Part shown: one piece after another, positions 9,151 to 17,073 of the stretch | Position numbering within the stretch: position 1 is the first letter of the stretch | How the letters are laid out: each line of letters begins with the position of its first letter | NCBI GenBank assembly: GCA_943788865.1 | Contig: CALSRX010000002.1 | Location: 186,001-250,000, forward strand | Source: an uncultured Polaribacter sp. | Lineage (GTDB): Bacteria > Bacteroidota > Bacteroidia > Flavobacteriales > Flavobacteriaceae | Length of the DNA: 64,000 bases | Reading direction: 5' to 3' | Translations under genes and position numbers: made by a program | Notes under the pieces: generated by a model | Told to the model about the DNA's origin: nothing | Databases searched by the model: none | The model's input: only the letters and a program-made list of their open reading frames with translations

Positions 9151-9831
9151 ATGAAAAATGTTATAATTACAGGAACTAGCAGAGGAATTGGTTTTGAATT
9201 GGCGCAATTATTTGCCAATGCAAATCATAATGTATTGGCAATTTCTAGAAATACTGAAACGATATCAAAATTAAACCACCCAAAAATAAAGGCTTTATCG
9301 GTTGATATCTCTGATGAAATAGATACTAAAAAAGTGATAGATTTTGTTTCAACTACATGGAAAAGTGTTGACATTATCATTCATAATGCTGGCATGTTAG
9401 TAAACAAACCTTTTGCAGAAATCACTTCTAAAGATTTTTTAGAGGTATATAAAGTAAATGTTTTTGGTGTTGCTGAATTGACAAAAAGTATGATTCCTTT
9501 TTTACAAAAAGGAAGTCATGTTGTTACAATTAGCAGTATGGGTGGAATTCAAGGTAGTATAAAATTCCCTGGATTAGCCGCTTATAGTTCATCAAAAGGA
9601 GCTGTTATTACACTATCAGAATTATTAGCAGAAGAATACAAAGAGCAAGGAATTGCTTTTAATGTATTAGCACTTGGAGCAGTACAAACAGAAATGTTAG
9701 AAGAGGCTTTTCCTGGCTATCAAGCACCAACAAGTGCCAAAGAAATGGCTTCATATATTTTTGATTTTTCATTAACTGGAAATCAATTATACAACGGTAA
9801 AGTATTGCAAGTTTCAAGTACAAATCCATAA
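9151..9831 (+). CDS. short-chain dehydrogenase/reductase (SDR)
   Basis: A 226-residue classical SDR. The dinucleotide-binding motif TGTSRGIG lies at residues 7-14. IIHNAGML is the NAG motif, ISSMGG carries the catalytic Ser region, and YSSSKGA gives the Tyr-x3-Lys pair near residues 150-154. It is a cytoplasmic NAD(P)-dependent oxidoreductase; no neighbour fixes the substrate. The start ATG is preceded by an A-rich leader, and a 96-bp palindromic repeat lies just after the stop. Confidence 0.9.
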   Translation: MKNVIITGTSRGIGFELAQLFANANHNVLAISRNTETISKLNHPKIKALSVDISDEIDTKKVIDFVSTTWKSVDIIIHNAGMLVNKPFAEITSKDFLEVYKVNVFGVAELTKSMIPFLQKGSHVVTISSMGGIQGSIKFPGLAAYSSSKGAVITLSELLAEEYKEQGIAFNVLALGAVQTEMLEEAFPGYQAPTSAKEMASYIFDFSLTGNQLYNGKVLQVSSTNP

Positions 9832-9844
9832 AACAACAAAGAGC

Positions 9845-9940
9845 TGTCACTTCGAGTGATTTTCTGAAAAGAAAATTGTATCGAGAAGTGTTAAGTTCTC
9901 GATACAAAAATTTTATTCAAAATTTTCACTCGAACTGACA
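9845..9940. repeat. 96-bp palindromic intergenic repeat
   Basis: Outer arms TGTCACTTCGAGTGA (9845-9859) and TCACTCGAACTGACA (9926-9940) pair at 14 of 15 positions. Inside, TTGTATCGAGAA (9876-9887) and TTCTCGATACAA (9896-9907) pair perfectly around an 8-nt loop. It lies between the SDR gene and the SprT-like gene and ends nine bases before the latter's start codon. No second copy was noticed in this window. It looks like a dispersed flavobacterial intergenic repeat and could also act as a bidirectional RNA hairpin. Confidence 0.75.
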
Positions 9941-9949
9941 AATCATATT

Positions 9950-10543
9950 TTGCAACACCACTATCAAACATACATTCCAGAGAAAGCAATTCCGATTGTT
10001 CAGTATTTAATTGAGCAACATTATTTTACATTAAAAATTGTCAATCAACGTCAAACCAAACATGGAGATTTTAGAAAAATGCCTGATGGCAGATTTCAAA
10101 TCACTATCAATAACAGCCTTAATCCTTATCAATTTTTATTAACCTTAATTCATGAAATTGCGCATCATGTAACTTATCAAAAATTTGGAAGAGTTCAACC
10201 TCATGGAAAAGAATGGAAAACCATTTTTCAGCATTTAATGTTGCCATTTTTACAACCAGATATTTTTCCAAATCATTTGCTACCAATTTTAGCTAATTAT
10301 TTAAAAAACCCGAGAGCTAGTACAGATGCTGATGTAAAATTGTCGTTAGCTTTTAAAGAGTATAGCAAAGAAATCGGAAAGAATTATATCTTCGAAGTAC
10401 CTTACGGAAGTTTATTTAAATTTAAGAAAGGGGTTTACAAACGAGGAAACAAAAGAAGAACGCGTTTTGAATGTTTACACACCACAAACAAAAGAGTGTA
10501 TTTATTCAATCAAAATGTAGAAGTTGAAATCTATAAAGAGTAG
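9950..10543 (+). CDS. SprT-like zinc metalloprotease-domain protein
   Basis: A 197-residue protein with a SprT-like domain. The zinc motif HEIAH is at residues 68-72 (HEIAHHVT), preceded by KHGDFRKMPDGRFQI and a segment typical of SprT proteins. The C-terminal part is basic (FKKGVYKRGNKRRTRFEC), as in DNA-associated SprT/Spartan relatives, but no substrate is known for bacterial members. No upstream ATG is in frame, so a TTG start at 9950 is used. This places the start immediately after the 96-bp repeat, whose hairpin may affect its expression. Confidence 0.85.
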   Translation: MQHHYQTYIPEKAIPIVQYLIEQHYFTLKIVNQRQTKHGDFRKMPDGRFQITINNSLNPYQFLLTLIHEIAHHVTYQKFGRVQPHGKEWKTIFQHLMLPFLQPDIFPNHLLPILANYLKNPRASTDADVKLSLAFKEYSKEIGKNYIFEVPYGSLFKFKKGVYKRGNKRRTRFECLHTTNKRVYLFNQNVEVEIYKE

Positions 10544-10600
10544 CTATTACCCTTACAAAAACTAAGCAAGAAGTTATTTTCAAAACTAAAAAACCGAAAC

Positions 10601-12064
10601 TTACTGTTCTCTTTTAATAAATAAAGTATCTAGTTTTAGTTCGACTTGCATCCATTTTCTTAACTCCAATTCTTTTAAATTAACAACACTGTCTTTAGTT
10701 TTAGAATTCCATTTAACAATCGCTAAAGGGATTGTATCTATTTTAATAAAATCGCTAGAAGAAAGCACTTTAGAAAAACCTATTTTCTCAATATCTAAAT
10801 ACCGAATTTTTGCTTCTTTAGCAATTCTGCTAAACGCAATGGCTTTTTCATTATTTAGTGCTGCTTTTTTCTCAATATTTTGATTCAAAAGTGTAACTGT
10901 GTTTTTTAAATCTTCAATTTCACTTCTTAGACCTTCAATAACCTTTTTACTATCTTCTAATTCTTGCCTTTTTTCTTTGTAAGCAGTAGTAATTAACTCA
11001 AAACTTTTGGTATCACTTCCTTTTATTTTTAGATGAAACTCTTTTAAATTTCTGTAATTATTGTTGCTTAACAACTGATTTGTTAATGCATTCTTTGTTG
11101 CATCATCAACTTCATTAAAAAAGTTCAAACGTATTTCTTTTTTATTTAAATCTCTTTCGTATTCTATTAATTGTAGATACTGATTCGATTTAACCTCATT
11201 TTTAATAAATGCCGATATTTCGTTATTCATTTTACTTTCCTCATATACAGTAATAAAAGTAAAAAATGCTGGAATCATTACAATTATTGCCAAAACAGAT
11301 GCCAATTGCGCAGTACGTTTTCTTTTTGCTGAGTTCACATATTTTAGCATCGGAAAACTGAGTAATTTTAACACCAAGAATGTTGCTAAAGCAATAAAGA
11401 TGGTGTTAATTGTAAATAAATACATGGCACCAAAAAAATAGCTCCAATTTCCTTGTGCCAATCCATAACCGGCTGTACATAAAGGAGGCATTAAGGCTGT
11501 TGCAATTGCAACCCCGAAAATCACTGACGCTACAGTTCCTTTTTTAGTTCTTGCAACCATTAATGCCAATCCACCAAAAAAGGCAATTAAAACATCTCTA
11601 ATGTCTGGCCGAACACGTCCTAATAATTCTGAATTATCTTCACTAAGTGGAAAAATATAAAAGAATAAAAATGCTGTAATCAAACTTAGCACAATCATCG
11701 TTGCTAAATTAATTAATGATTTTTTTAAAGTGTCAATATCATTAATAGCAATTGACATTCCAATTCCTAAAATTGGCCCCATCAAAGGAGAAATTAACAT
11801 GGCTCCAATTACAACTGCAGTCGAATTAGCATTTAATCCAATAGATGCCACAAAGACTGCAAAAATTAAAATCCATGCTGTAGCGCCTTTAAACGGAATA
11901 TCAATTTTTATAGCTTCTATTGTTGCTTGATGATCTGTATCATCTCGAAAGTCTAATAGCTCTAATAAAAACTTCTTAATTCCCGCTAATAGACCTTTAG
12001 CATCTTTTTGAATATCTTGCTTTGCTTGCTCTACAGCTTCATCTTTTTCGATATTTTCACCCAT
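10601..12064 (-). CDS. DUF389 family membrane protein with C-terminal coiled coil
   Basis: The 487 residues match the DUF389 (TIGR00341-type) family of uncharacterised inner-membrane proteins. After an acidic N-terminus, about six hydrophobic helices cover residues 58-275. They carry the family segments GLNANSTAVVIGAMLISPLMGPI and GVAIATALMPPLCTAGYGLA. The C-terminal 200 residues are soluble, with a coiled-coil stretch around residues 365-410 (KKVIEGLRSEIEDLKN). It is monocistronic, 55 bases from the CIA30 gene on the same strand. Molecular function is unknown. Confidence 0.88.
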   Translation of the reverse strand: MGENIEKDEAVEQAKQDIQKDAKGLLAGIKKFLLELLDFRDDTDHQATIEAIKIDIPFKGATAWILIFAVFVASIGLNANSTAVVIGAMLISPLMGPILGIGMSIAINDIDTLKKSLINLATMIVLSLITAFLFFYIFPLSEDNSELLGRVRPDIRDVLIAFFGGLALMVARTKKGTVASVIFGVAIATALMPPLCTAGYGLAQGNWSYFFGAMYLFTINTIFIALATFLVLKLLSFPMLKYVNSAKRKRTAQLASVLAIIVMIPAFFTFITVYEESKMNNEISAFIKNEVKSNQYLQLIEYERDLNKKEIRLNFFNEVDDATKNALTNQLLSNNNYRNLKEFHLKIKGSDTKSFELITTAYKEKRQELEDSKKVIEGLRSEIEDLKNTVTLLNQNIEKKAALNNEKAIAFSRIAKEAKIRYLDIEKIGFSKVLSSSDFIKIDTIPLAIVKWNSKTKDSVVNLKELELRKWMQVELKLDTLFIKREQ

Positions 12065-12119
12065 TGATTAAGTTCTTTTTAAATAACTACGGAAATATAC
12101 AAAAAGAAATTGTTTTAAA

Positions 12120-12653
12120 TTAAAGACTTAGCTCAATCCTATCAATCTCTAACCTAAAACTTTCATTTTTTTTATTTCCTATAAGAAAAGCAATTTCTTC
12201 TAGTTGCTTTCCTTGATACTTTTCCATATTTAACTTTCTTCCTCTAAAAGCCGGATACATTTCTGAAAAAGGAACCTCTATAGTTTGCCATTCTGTGGTG
12301 GTTTGAAAAGTAAAAATATAAGAATGATAATCGTAACGATTTGTTTTTACTCTAAACTGATATGCTTTTCCGTCACCTCTAATTTTAAGTACAAATTTCG
12401 AGTAATTTTCGATATCATCTTTGTTTAACCGATATCTTACCGAAGAAAAACCTCCATTATTCTCTAAAGAAACATCTCCTGTAAACTCTCCATGACCGCT
12501 TTTGTTTAAAGAAAAACTTCCAAACGATTTTCCTCCCATAACCACATCATCAACAATTACCCATTTAGAGATATTACTTTGTTGATTAAAATCAAAAACT
12601 AAATCATTAGTTATCATAGAAGAAAATATTAGAATTAGAATTATATTTTTCAT
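12120..12653 (-). CDS. CIA30 family protein
   Basis: A 177-residue protein matching the CIA30 domain, a beta-sandwich first named for a mitochondrial complex I assembly factor and widespread in bacteria. Visible marks are WVIVDDVVMGGKS, GEFTGDVSLENNGGFSSVR and YKFRVKTNRYDYHSYIF-like residues. A short hydrophobic N-terminus (MKNIILILIFSSMI) suggests export. It follows the TonB-dependent receptor gene by 9 bases on the same strand, so the two are likely cotranscribed. The complex I role known from mitochondria should not be assumed here. Confidence 0.85.
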   Translation of the reverse strand: MKNIILILIFSSMITNDLVFDFNQQSNISKWVIVDDVVMGGKSFGSFSLNKSGHGEFTGDVSLENNGGFSSVRYRLNKDDIENYSKFVLKIRGDGKAYQFRVKTNRYDYHSYIFTFQTTTEWQTIEVPFSEMYPAFRGRKLNMEKYQGKQLEEIAFLIGNKKNESFRLEIDRIELSL

Positions 12654-12662
12654 GTATTTTGA

Positions 12663-15065
12663 TTAAAAATCAACAATAAACCCAAAACGAGGCAATACAT
12701 TTCCACCTGAGTTTTCTATTTCTTCTAAAACATATCTAGAAGAGTCGTTTGCATTAATCACTTTGTTTCCGTTTGCATCTAGGGATGGTAACAAAATAGA
12801 TTGAGCATTTGATTTACTTGCTGTTAAATTTTGCACATCAATATAAAAATTCAAAGAGAATTTACTCCAAAACCATGTTTTATCGACTCTAACATCAAGT
12901 TGTGTGTAAGTTCCAAAACGTTCAGAGTTTAATGATGCATAATCTAAAATACCTCTGTTTGCCACATCATAATTTGCAATTACTGACGAAGCATTCAAAT
13001 CATATGGTGTATATGGTTTTCCTCCAACCAATCTAAATTTTGTGCCGATTTCCCAATTCTTATTCAATTTTTTCCCGGCTGTTATGGTTAACAAATGTTT
13101 GTTATCCCAAGAAGATGGAATGTATTGATTTAATTGATTCTGAAATTCACTTCTTACAAAAGTATATGAAAAGATCCCGTACAAACCTTCATAAGATTTC
13201 TTCTGAGCAAAGATTTCAAAACCATATGCTTTTCCTTTTGACGTAGAGGTTACTTCTTCACTTCCAACAACACCAAAATCTGCTCCTAAGTTTGCCAAAC
13301 TAATTTGATTTCTTACAGAAAACGGATAGTCTGAATAAGATTTGTAAAAACCTTCAACTGTTATTTTTGAGCTCGAATCTGGCTTAAAATCTAGTCCAGA
13401 AACCAAATGATTGGATTGGATGTATTTTAAATTTTGTTGATTTACCAATACGTTTGCATTATTTCTAAAACCTAAAGATGTATAGGTTGGCAGTTGATAA
13501 TAAGTCCCTATTGAAGAATTGATCGACCATTTATCAGTAAGTGAAAAGGTTGCAGAAAGTCTTGGAGAAAACTGATTGAAGACATTCTTCATTGAAGCAT
13601 TGTAATTATTCCCATCTAATCTAAAGCCAAAAGAAAGGCCTAATTTAGAATTGAAATAGTTTTTAGATACTTGCCCAAATAAGGCATATTTAAAAATAGC
13701 TAAATCAGATGAAAAATTTCGAGTAATCACACCTTGAGAATTTACTTCTTTTTGAAAAGTTGTATTCGAATAATTTGCTTGTTCTAAACCAACACCATAA
13801 TTAATACGAAAATCATTTACATTACTATTGTTTTCAAATCTAAATTTATTTTCAATTTCCTTAGAGGTATAGTCTAACAATAAGTCATTTGCATTTCCTG
13901 TGTTGTTAAAATATTTAGTCGAATTATTATTCCACACACTTCTACTCAGAACATATTGCTGATTTGAGTTTTCTCCAAAGTGTTTATATCTTGCACCAAC
14001 AGTATAATTCCATTGTTCTTGCACCGGAATATTACTTAATATAAAACGATTCCTTTTAATTGTTTCTTCGTCAGTAACACCATCATTAACACTTTCATTC
14101 AATTCAAAATTATCTATTGCTCCCAAGGCAATAAAAGATATTTCATCATTGTTTTCTAATTCAGTTTTTACATTGATTTGAAAGTCGTTATAGGTTGGTA
14201 AAAACGGTAACTTTATCAACTTAAACAAGTATTGTAAATACGATTGCCTTACCGACGCAATAAATGTTGTGTTTGATCCAATGGGCCCATCTAATGTAAT
14301 TCCTGCATCAGAAGTTCCTATTGTTGCTCTTGTGTTTAAGGAAGTTGGGTTTCCGTTTTTCTGAGTAAATTCTATCACAGAACTTAAGGCGTTTCCTCTA
14401 TTTGCAGGAAATGCACTTGAATAAAAGTCTACTTTTCTAATTAAATCTGCATTGATAATTCCAACCGGACCACCAGAAGCTCCTTGTGTTTGAAAATGAT
14501 TTATTACTGGAACTTCGATTCCGTCTACATAAAATTTGTTTTCAGAAGTCGCTCCACCACGAATAATGATATCGTTTCTAAAACCTGGGTTAGAAGCAAC
14601 TCCTGGCAATGATTGTATCACTTTTAATATATCTCTATTTCCACCAGGATTTTTTTCTATTTCTACAACACTAAGTGTTTGTAATGACAAAGGGCTTACT
14701 AGAGATTTTTTAAACAACTTACTTCTAACTAGCACCTCATCTAAGGTAGCTGTTGTTTCGAAAAGCTCTATGGTTACAAACGGAATTTTATCATTTGTCA
14801 CTAAATAATCATCCGTTACAATAGTTTCATACCCTACAAAAGAAGCTTGTAATTTAAAATATCCTAAATCTGTATTCGTAATAGAAAAGTTTCCTTCTTC
14901 ATCTGTAGTAGCACCTTTTTGTGTATTTAAAATTAGAATTGACACAAAAGGCAATGCTTCTCTTGTTTTACCATCTATAACTTTTCCTTTGATGGTTCCT
15001 TGTGAAAATAGCTGAAATGAGCAGACAACTAATAGTACAGTTAAAACTATTTTTTTCATTTTCAA
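12663..15065 (-). CDS. TonB-dependent outer-membrane receptor with CarboxypepD_reg-like domain
   Basis: An 800-residue receptor. A signal peptide (MKMKKIVLTVLLVVCSFQLFSQ) is followed by a carboxypeptidase-regulatory-like domain (about residues 24-105). The plug domain comes next (residues about 110-240; LPGVASNPGFRNDIIIRGG). A 22-strand type barrel then ends in the aromatic terminal residue of IVDF. It lacks the SusC signature and has no SusD partner, so it is a general TonB-dependent transporter for an unknown substrate. The CIA30 protein follows directly in the same operon. A TAATTTTG box at plus 15098-15105 could be the -7 element, without a clear -33. Confidence 0.93.
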   Translation of the reverse strand: MKMKKIVLTVLLVVCSFQLFSQGTIKGKVIDGKTREALPFVSILILNTQKGATTDEEGNFSITNTDLGYFKLQASFVGYETIVTDDYLVTNDKIPFVTIELFETTATLDEVLVRSKLFKKSLVSPLSLQTLSVVEIEKNPGGNRDILKVIQSLPGVASNPGFRNDIIIRGGATSENKFYVDGIEVPVINHFQTQGASGGPVGIINADLIRKVDFYSSAFPANRGNALSSVIEFTQKNGNPTSLNTRATIGTSDAGITLDGPIGSNTTFIASVRQSYLQYLFKLIKLPFLPTYNDFQINVKTELENNDEISFIALGAIDNFELNESVNDGVTDEETIKRNRFILSNIPVQEQWNYTVGARYKHFGENSNQQYVLSRSVWNNNSTKYFNNTGNANDLLLDYTSKEIENKFRFENNSNVNDFRINYGVGLEQANYSNTTFQKEVNSQGVITRNFSSDLAIFKYALFGQVSKNYFNSKLGLSFGFRLDGNNYNASMKNVFNQFSPRLSATFSLTDKWSINSSIGTYYQLPTYTSLGFRNNANVLVNQQNLKYIQSNHLVSGLDFKPDSSSKITVEGFYKSYSDYPFSVRNQISLANLGADFGVVGSEEVTSTSKGKAYGFEIFAQKKSYEGLYGIFSYTFVRSEFQNQLNQYIPSSWDNKHLLTITAGKKLNKNWEIGTKFRLVGGKPYTPYDLNASSVIANYDVANRGILDYASLNSERFGTYTQLDVRVDKTWFWSKFSLNFYIDVQNLTASKSNAQSILLPSLDANGNKVINANDSSRYVLEEIENSGGNVLPRFGFIVDF

Positions 15066-15129
15066 AAAATGTTTAATAATTTTTAATTTTAATTAAACAA
15101 AATTACGCTTTATTTTCCATATAATAAAA

Positions 15130-15157
15130 AAAGCAGCTTACAAAAGTAAGCTGCTTT
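15130..15157 (-). terminator. terminator downstream of tRNA-Tyr
   Basis: A perfect 12-bp inverted repeat AAAGCAGCTTAC / GTAAGCTGCTTT with a 4-nt loop begins 9 bases past the tRNA-Tyr 3' end. A-rich plus-strand sequence gives a T-run on the minus strand. Confidence 0.8.
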
Positions 15158-15166
15158 ATAAAAATG

Positions 15167-15248
15167 TGGTGAGAGCAGGATTCGAACCTGCGAAGACGTA
15201 GTCAGCGGATTTACAGTCCGCCCTCGTTGGCCGCTTGAGTATCTCACC
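15167..15248 (-). tRNA. tRNA-Tyr (anticodon GTA)
   Basis: The minus strand reads GGTGAGATACTCAAGCGGCC and so on, with acceptor GGTGAGA pairing TCTCACC and discriminator A. Anticodon GTA sits in the loop CTGTAAA, there is a long class II variable arm, and the T loop is TTCGAAT. At 82 nt it fits class II. CCA is not encoded. Confidence 0.95.
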
Positions 15249-15260
15249 AAAATTTCAAAT

Positions 15261-15289
15261 AAAAAGCCTCTCAAAATGAGAAGCTTTTT
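15261..15289 (-). terminator. hairpin between the two tRNA genes
   Basis: AAAAAGC-C-TCTCA and TGAGA-A-GCTTTTT pair as 7+5 bp around one mismatch. T-rich runs on both sides (plus 15285-15299, minus 15261-15265) make it usable in either direction. It separates tRNA-Lys from tRNA-Tyr. Confidence 0.55.
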
Positions 15290-15322
15290 GTCTTTTTTTC
15301 ACCAAATGCTTGTGAAAATTAG

Positions 15323-15395
15323 TGACCGGGCTGGGGCTCGAACCCAGGACCCTCTCCTTAAAAGGGAGATGCTCTACCAACTGAGCTACCAGGTC
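15323..15395 (-). tRNA. tRNA-Lys (anticodon TTT) with an acceptor-stem mismatch
   Basis: A 73-nt class I tRNA with D arm GCTC...GAGC, anticodon stem TCTCC/GGAGA, loop CTTTTAA (anticodon TTT) and T loop TTCGAGC. Acceptor strands GACCTGG and CCCGGTC pair except for position 5 against 68 (T opposite C; plus bases 15391 and 15328). CCA is not encoded. The mismatch may be a base error or a real change. Confidence 0.93.
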
Positions 15396-15458
15396 AATTT
15401 TCTTTTGTCTTAGCGGGTGCAAATATAGTAGCAATATCTAAATAAACAAATCTTTTTT

Positions 15459-16226
15459 TTAATTTGTTTCGTTTAAATATGCCTCACGGACTTTCTTAAA
15501 TAAATTAGAACTATACACAAAGTTTACAACCGCTTCATTGTCAGTTTTAAATATCTCTTCTTTGCTTCCTTCCCAAGCTTTTTTTCCGTTTTTTAAGAAG
15601 ATGATTTTTTCACCAATTTCCATTACAGAATTCATATCATGTGTATTAATTATTGTTGTAATTTGATATTCTTCTGTAATTTCTTTGATTAAATTGTCAA
15701 TTAGAATTGCAGTCTGAGGGTCTAAACCAGAGTTTGGCTCATCACAAAACAAGTATTTAGGATTCATTACAATGGCTCTTGCAATGGCAACTCTTTTTTG
15801 CATTCCTCCAGAAAGTTCTGCAACATATTTTTTATTAGAACCCACCAAATCAACTCTTTTTAAGACAAAATTTGCACGTTCTAACATTTCTTTATCAGGT
15901 TGTTTTGTAAACATTTTTAGAGGAAACATTACATTTTCTTCTACAGTTTGAGAATCAAATAAGGCACTTCCTTGAAAAACCATTCCAATTTCTTGACGTA
16001 ATTGTCTTCTCTCATCAGAATCCATTTCAATATTTACTCTACCATCAAACTCTATGGTTCCTTTTTCTGGTGTATGTAAACCAATTAAGGATTTTAAAAA
16101 AACCGTTTTTCCAGAACCACTTTGCCCAATTATTAAATTGGTCTTTCCGGTCTCAAATTTTGCAGAAATCCCCTTTAAAATTTCGTTTCCATTAAATCCT
16201 TTATATAAACTTTTTACTTCTATCAT
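15459..16226 (-). CDS. Mla-type ABC transporter ATP-binding protein
   Basis: A 255-residue ABC ATPase of the MlaF/TTG2A type, which energises lipid transport between the membranes of Gram-negative bacteria. Walker A GQSGSGKT is at residues 34-41. The signature LSGGMQKR lies near residue 140, Walker B and D-loop read LFCDEPNSGLDP, and the H-loop is NTHDM. It directly follows the permease gene: its start is one base after the permease stop, so the two are co-expressed. The periplasmic MCE-domain partner is not adjacent. The cargo is inferred from the family to be phospholipid or a related lipid. Confidence 0.92.
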   Translation of the reverse strand: MIEVKSLYKGFNGNEILKGISAKFETGKTNLIIGQSGSGKTVFLKSLIGLHTPEKGTIEFDGRVNIEMDSDERRQLRQEIGMVFQGSALFDSQTVEENVMFPLKMFTKQPDKEMLERANFVLKRVDLVGSNKKYVAELSGGMQKRVAIARAIVMNPKYLFCDEPNSGLDPQTAILIDNLIKEITEEYQITTIINTHDMNSVMEIGEKIIFLKNGKKAWEGSKEEIFKTDNEAVVNFVYSSNLFKKVREAYLNETN

Positions 16227-16967
16227 TTAGGTTAATAGCATTTGAGTTAATAAATAATTGGTAATTACAATTAAAACTGTTGTCCACACCACAGATTGTG
16301 TACTTGCTTTTCCTACTTCTAAAGACCCCCCTTTTACATAATAACCATGAAAAGAAGGCACCGTAGCAATGATAAAGGCAAAAACTAATGTTTTTATAAT
16401 TGAATATTGTATTAAATAAGGATCAAAATCTGTTTGCAACCCTTCTATATAATCTACTCCAGAAAACAATCCCGTTAAGGTTCCTGCAACCCAGCCACCA
16501 AAAATAGCTAAGACCATTCCTAATATTATTAAAAAAGGATAAAATAAAACTGTTGCTATTATTTTTGGTAATACCAAGTAATTTAGAGAATTAATTCCCA
16601 TTACTTCTAATGCATCAATCTGCTCTGTAACCCTCATTGTACCAATACTTGAGGTAATATATGAACCCACTTTACCTGCTAAAATAATAGAACAAAATGT
16701 TGGCGCAAATTCTAAAATAATCGATCTTTTTGCTGCAAATCCTATTAAAGATTTTGGTATTAACGGGTTGCTTAAATTTAGTGCTGTTTGTAAAGCAATT
16801 ACTCCTCCTATAAAAAAAGAGATAAATGCAATTATACCAATAGATTTTACACCAAGCTCTTCTATTTCTCTAGTTAAAGCTTCTTTAAAAACTCGAGCTC
16901 TTTGAGGCTTTCTAAAAACCAGTTTCAGCATCAAAAAGTACTTACCTATTTCGTGTAGATAATTCAT
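16227..16967 (-). CDS. MlaE family lipid ABC transporter permease
   Basis: A 246-residue permease of the MlaE/TTG2B family with an amphipathic N-terminus and about five membrane segments. Family marks are FISFFIGGVIALQTALNL, GKVGSYITSSIGTMRVTEQIDALEVMG and the loop PSFHGYYVKGGSLEVGKAST. It forms the inner-membrane channel part of the lipid-trafficking complex with the ATPase encoded next to it. It is first in the two-gene unit and divergent from pafA. Confidence 0.93.
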   Translation of the reverse strand: MNYLHEIGKYFLMLKLVFRKPQRARVFKEALTREIEELGVKSIGIIAFISFFIGGVIALQTALNLSNPLIPKSLIGFAAKRSIILEFAPTFCSIILAGKVGSYITSSIGTMRVTEQIDALEVMGINSLNYLVLPKIIATVLFYPFLIILGMVLAIFGGWVAGTLTGLFSGVDYIEGLQTDFDPYLIQYSIIKTLVFAFIIATVPSFHGYYVKGGSLEVGKASTQSVVWTTVLIVITNYLLTQMLLT

Positions 16968-17020
16968 TAATTACAATTCTTTTTGCTAAAGTATTAAAAT
17001 ATCGTTAACAGTCCTTAAAA

Positions 17021-17053
17021 TTGTAGTATTCTTAATTAAAATATTTATTTTTG
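17021..17053 (+). promoter_or_regulatory. possible promoter of pafA
   Basis: TTG at 17021-17023 and TATTTTTG at 17046-17053 are 22 nt apart. This is within the wider range of Bacteroidota promoters and 20 bases before the ATG. Confidence 0.4.
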
Positions 17054-17073
17054 ATATTCTTAAAAGCCATCAA

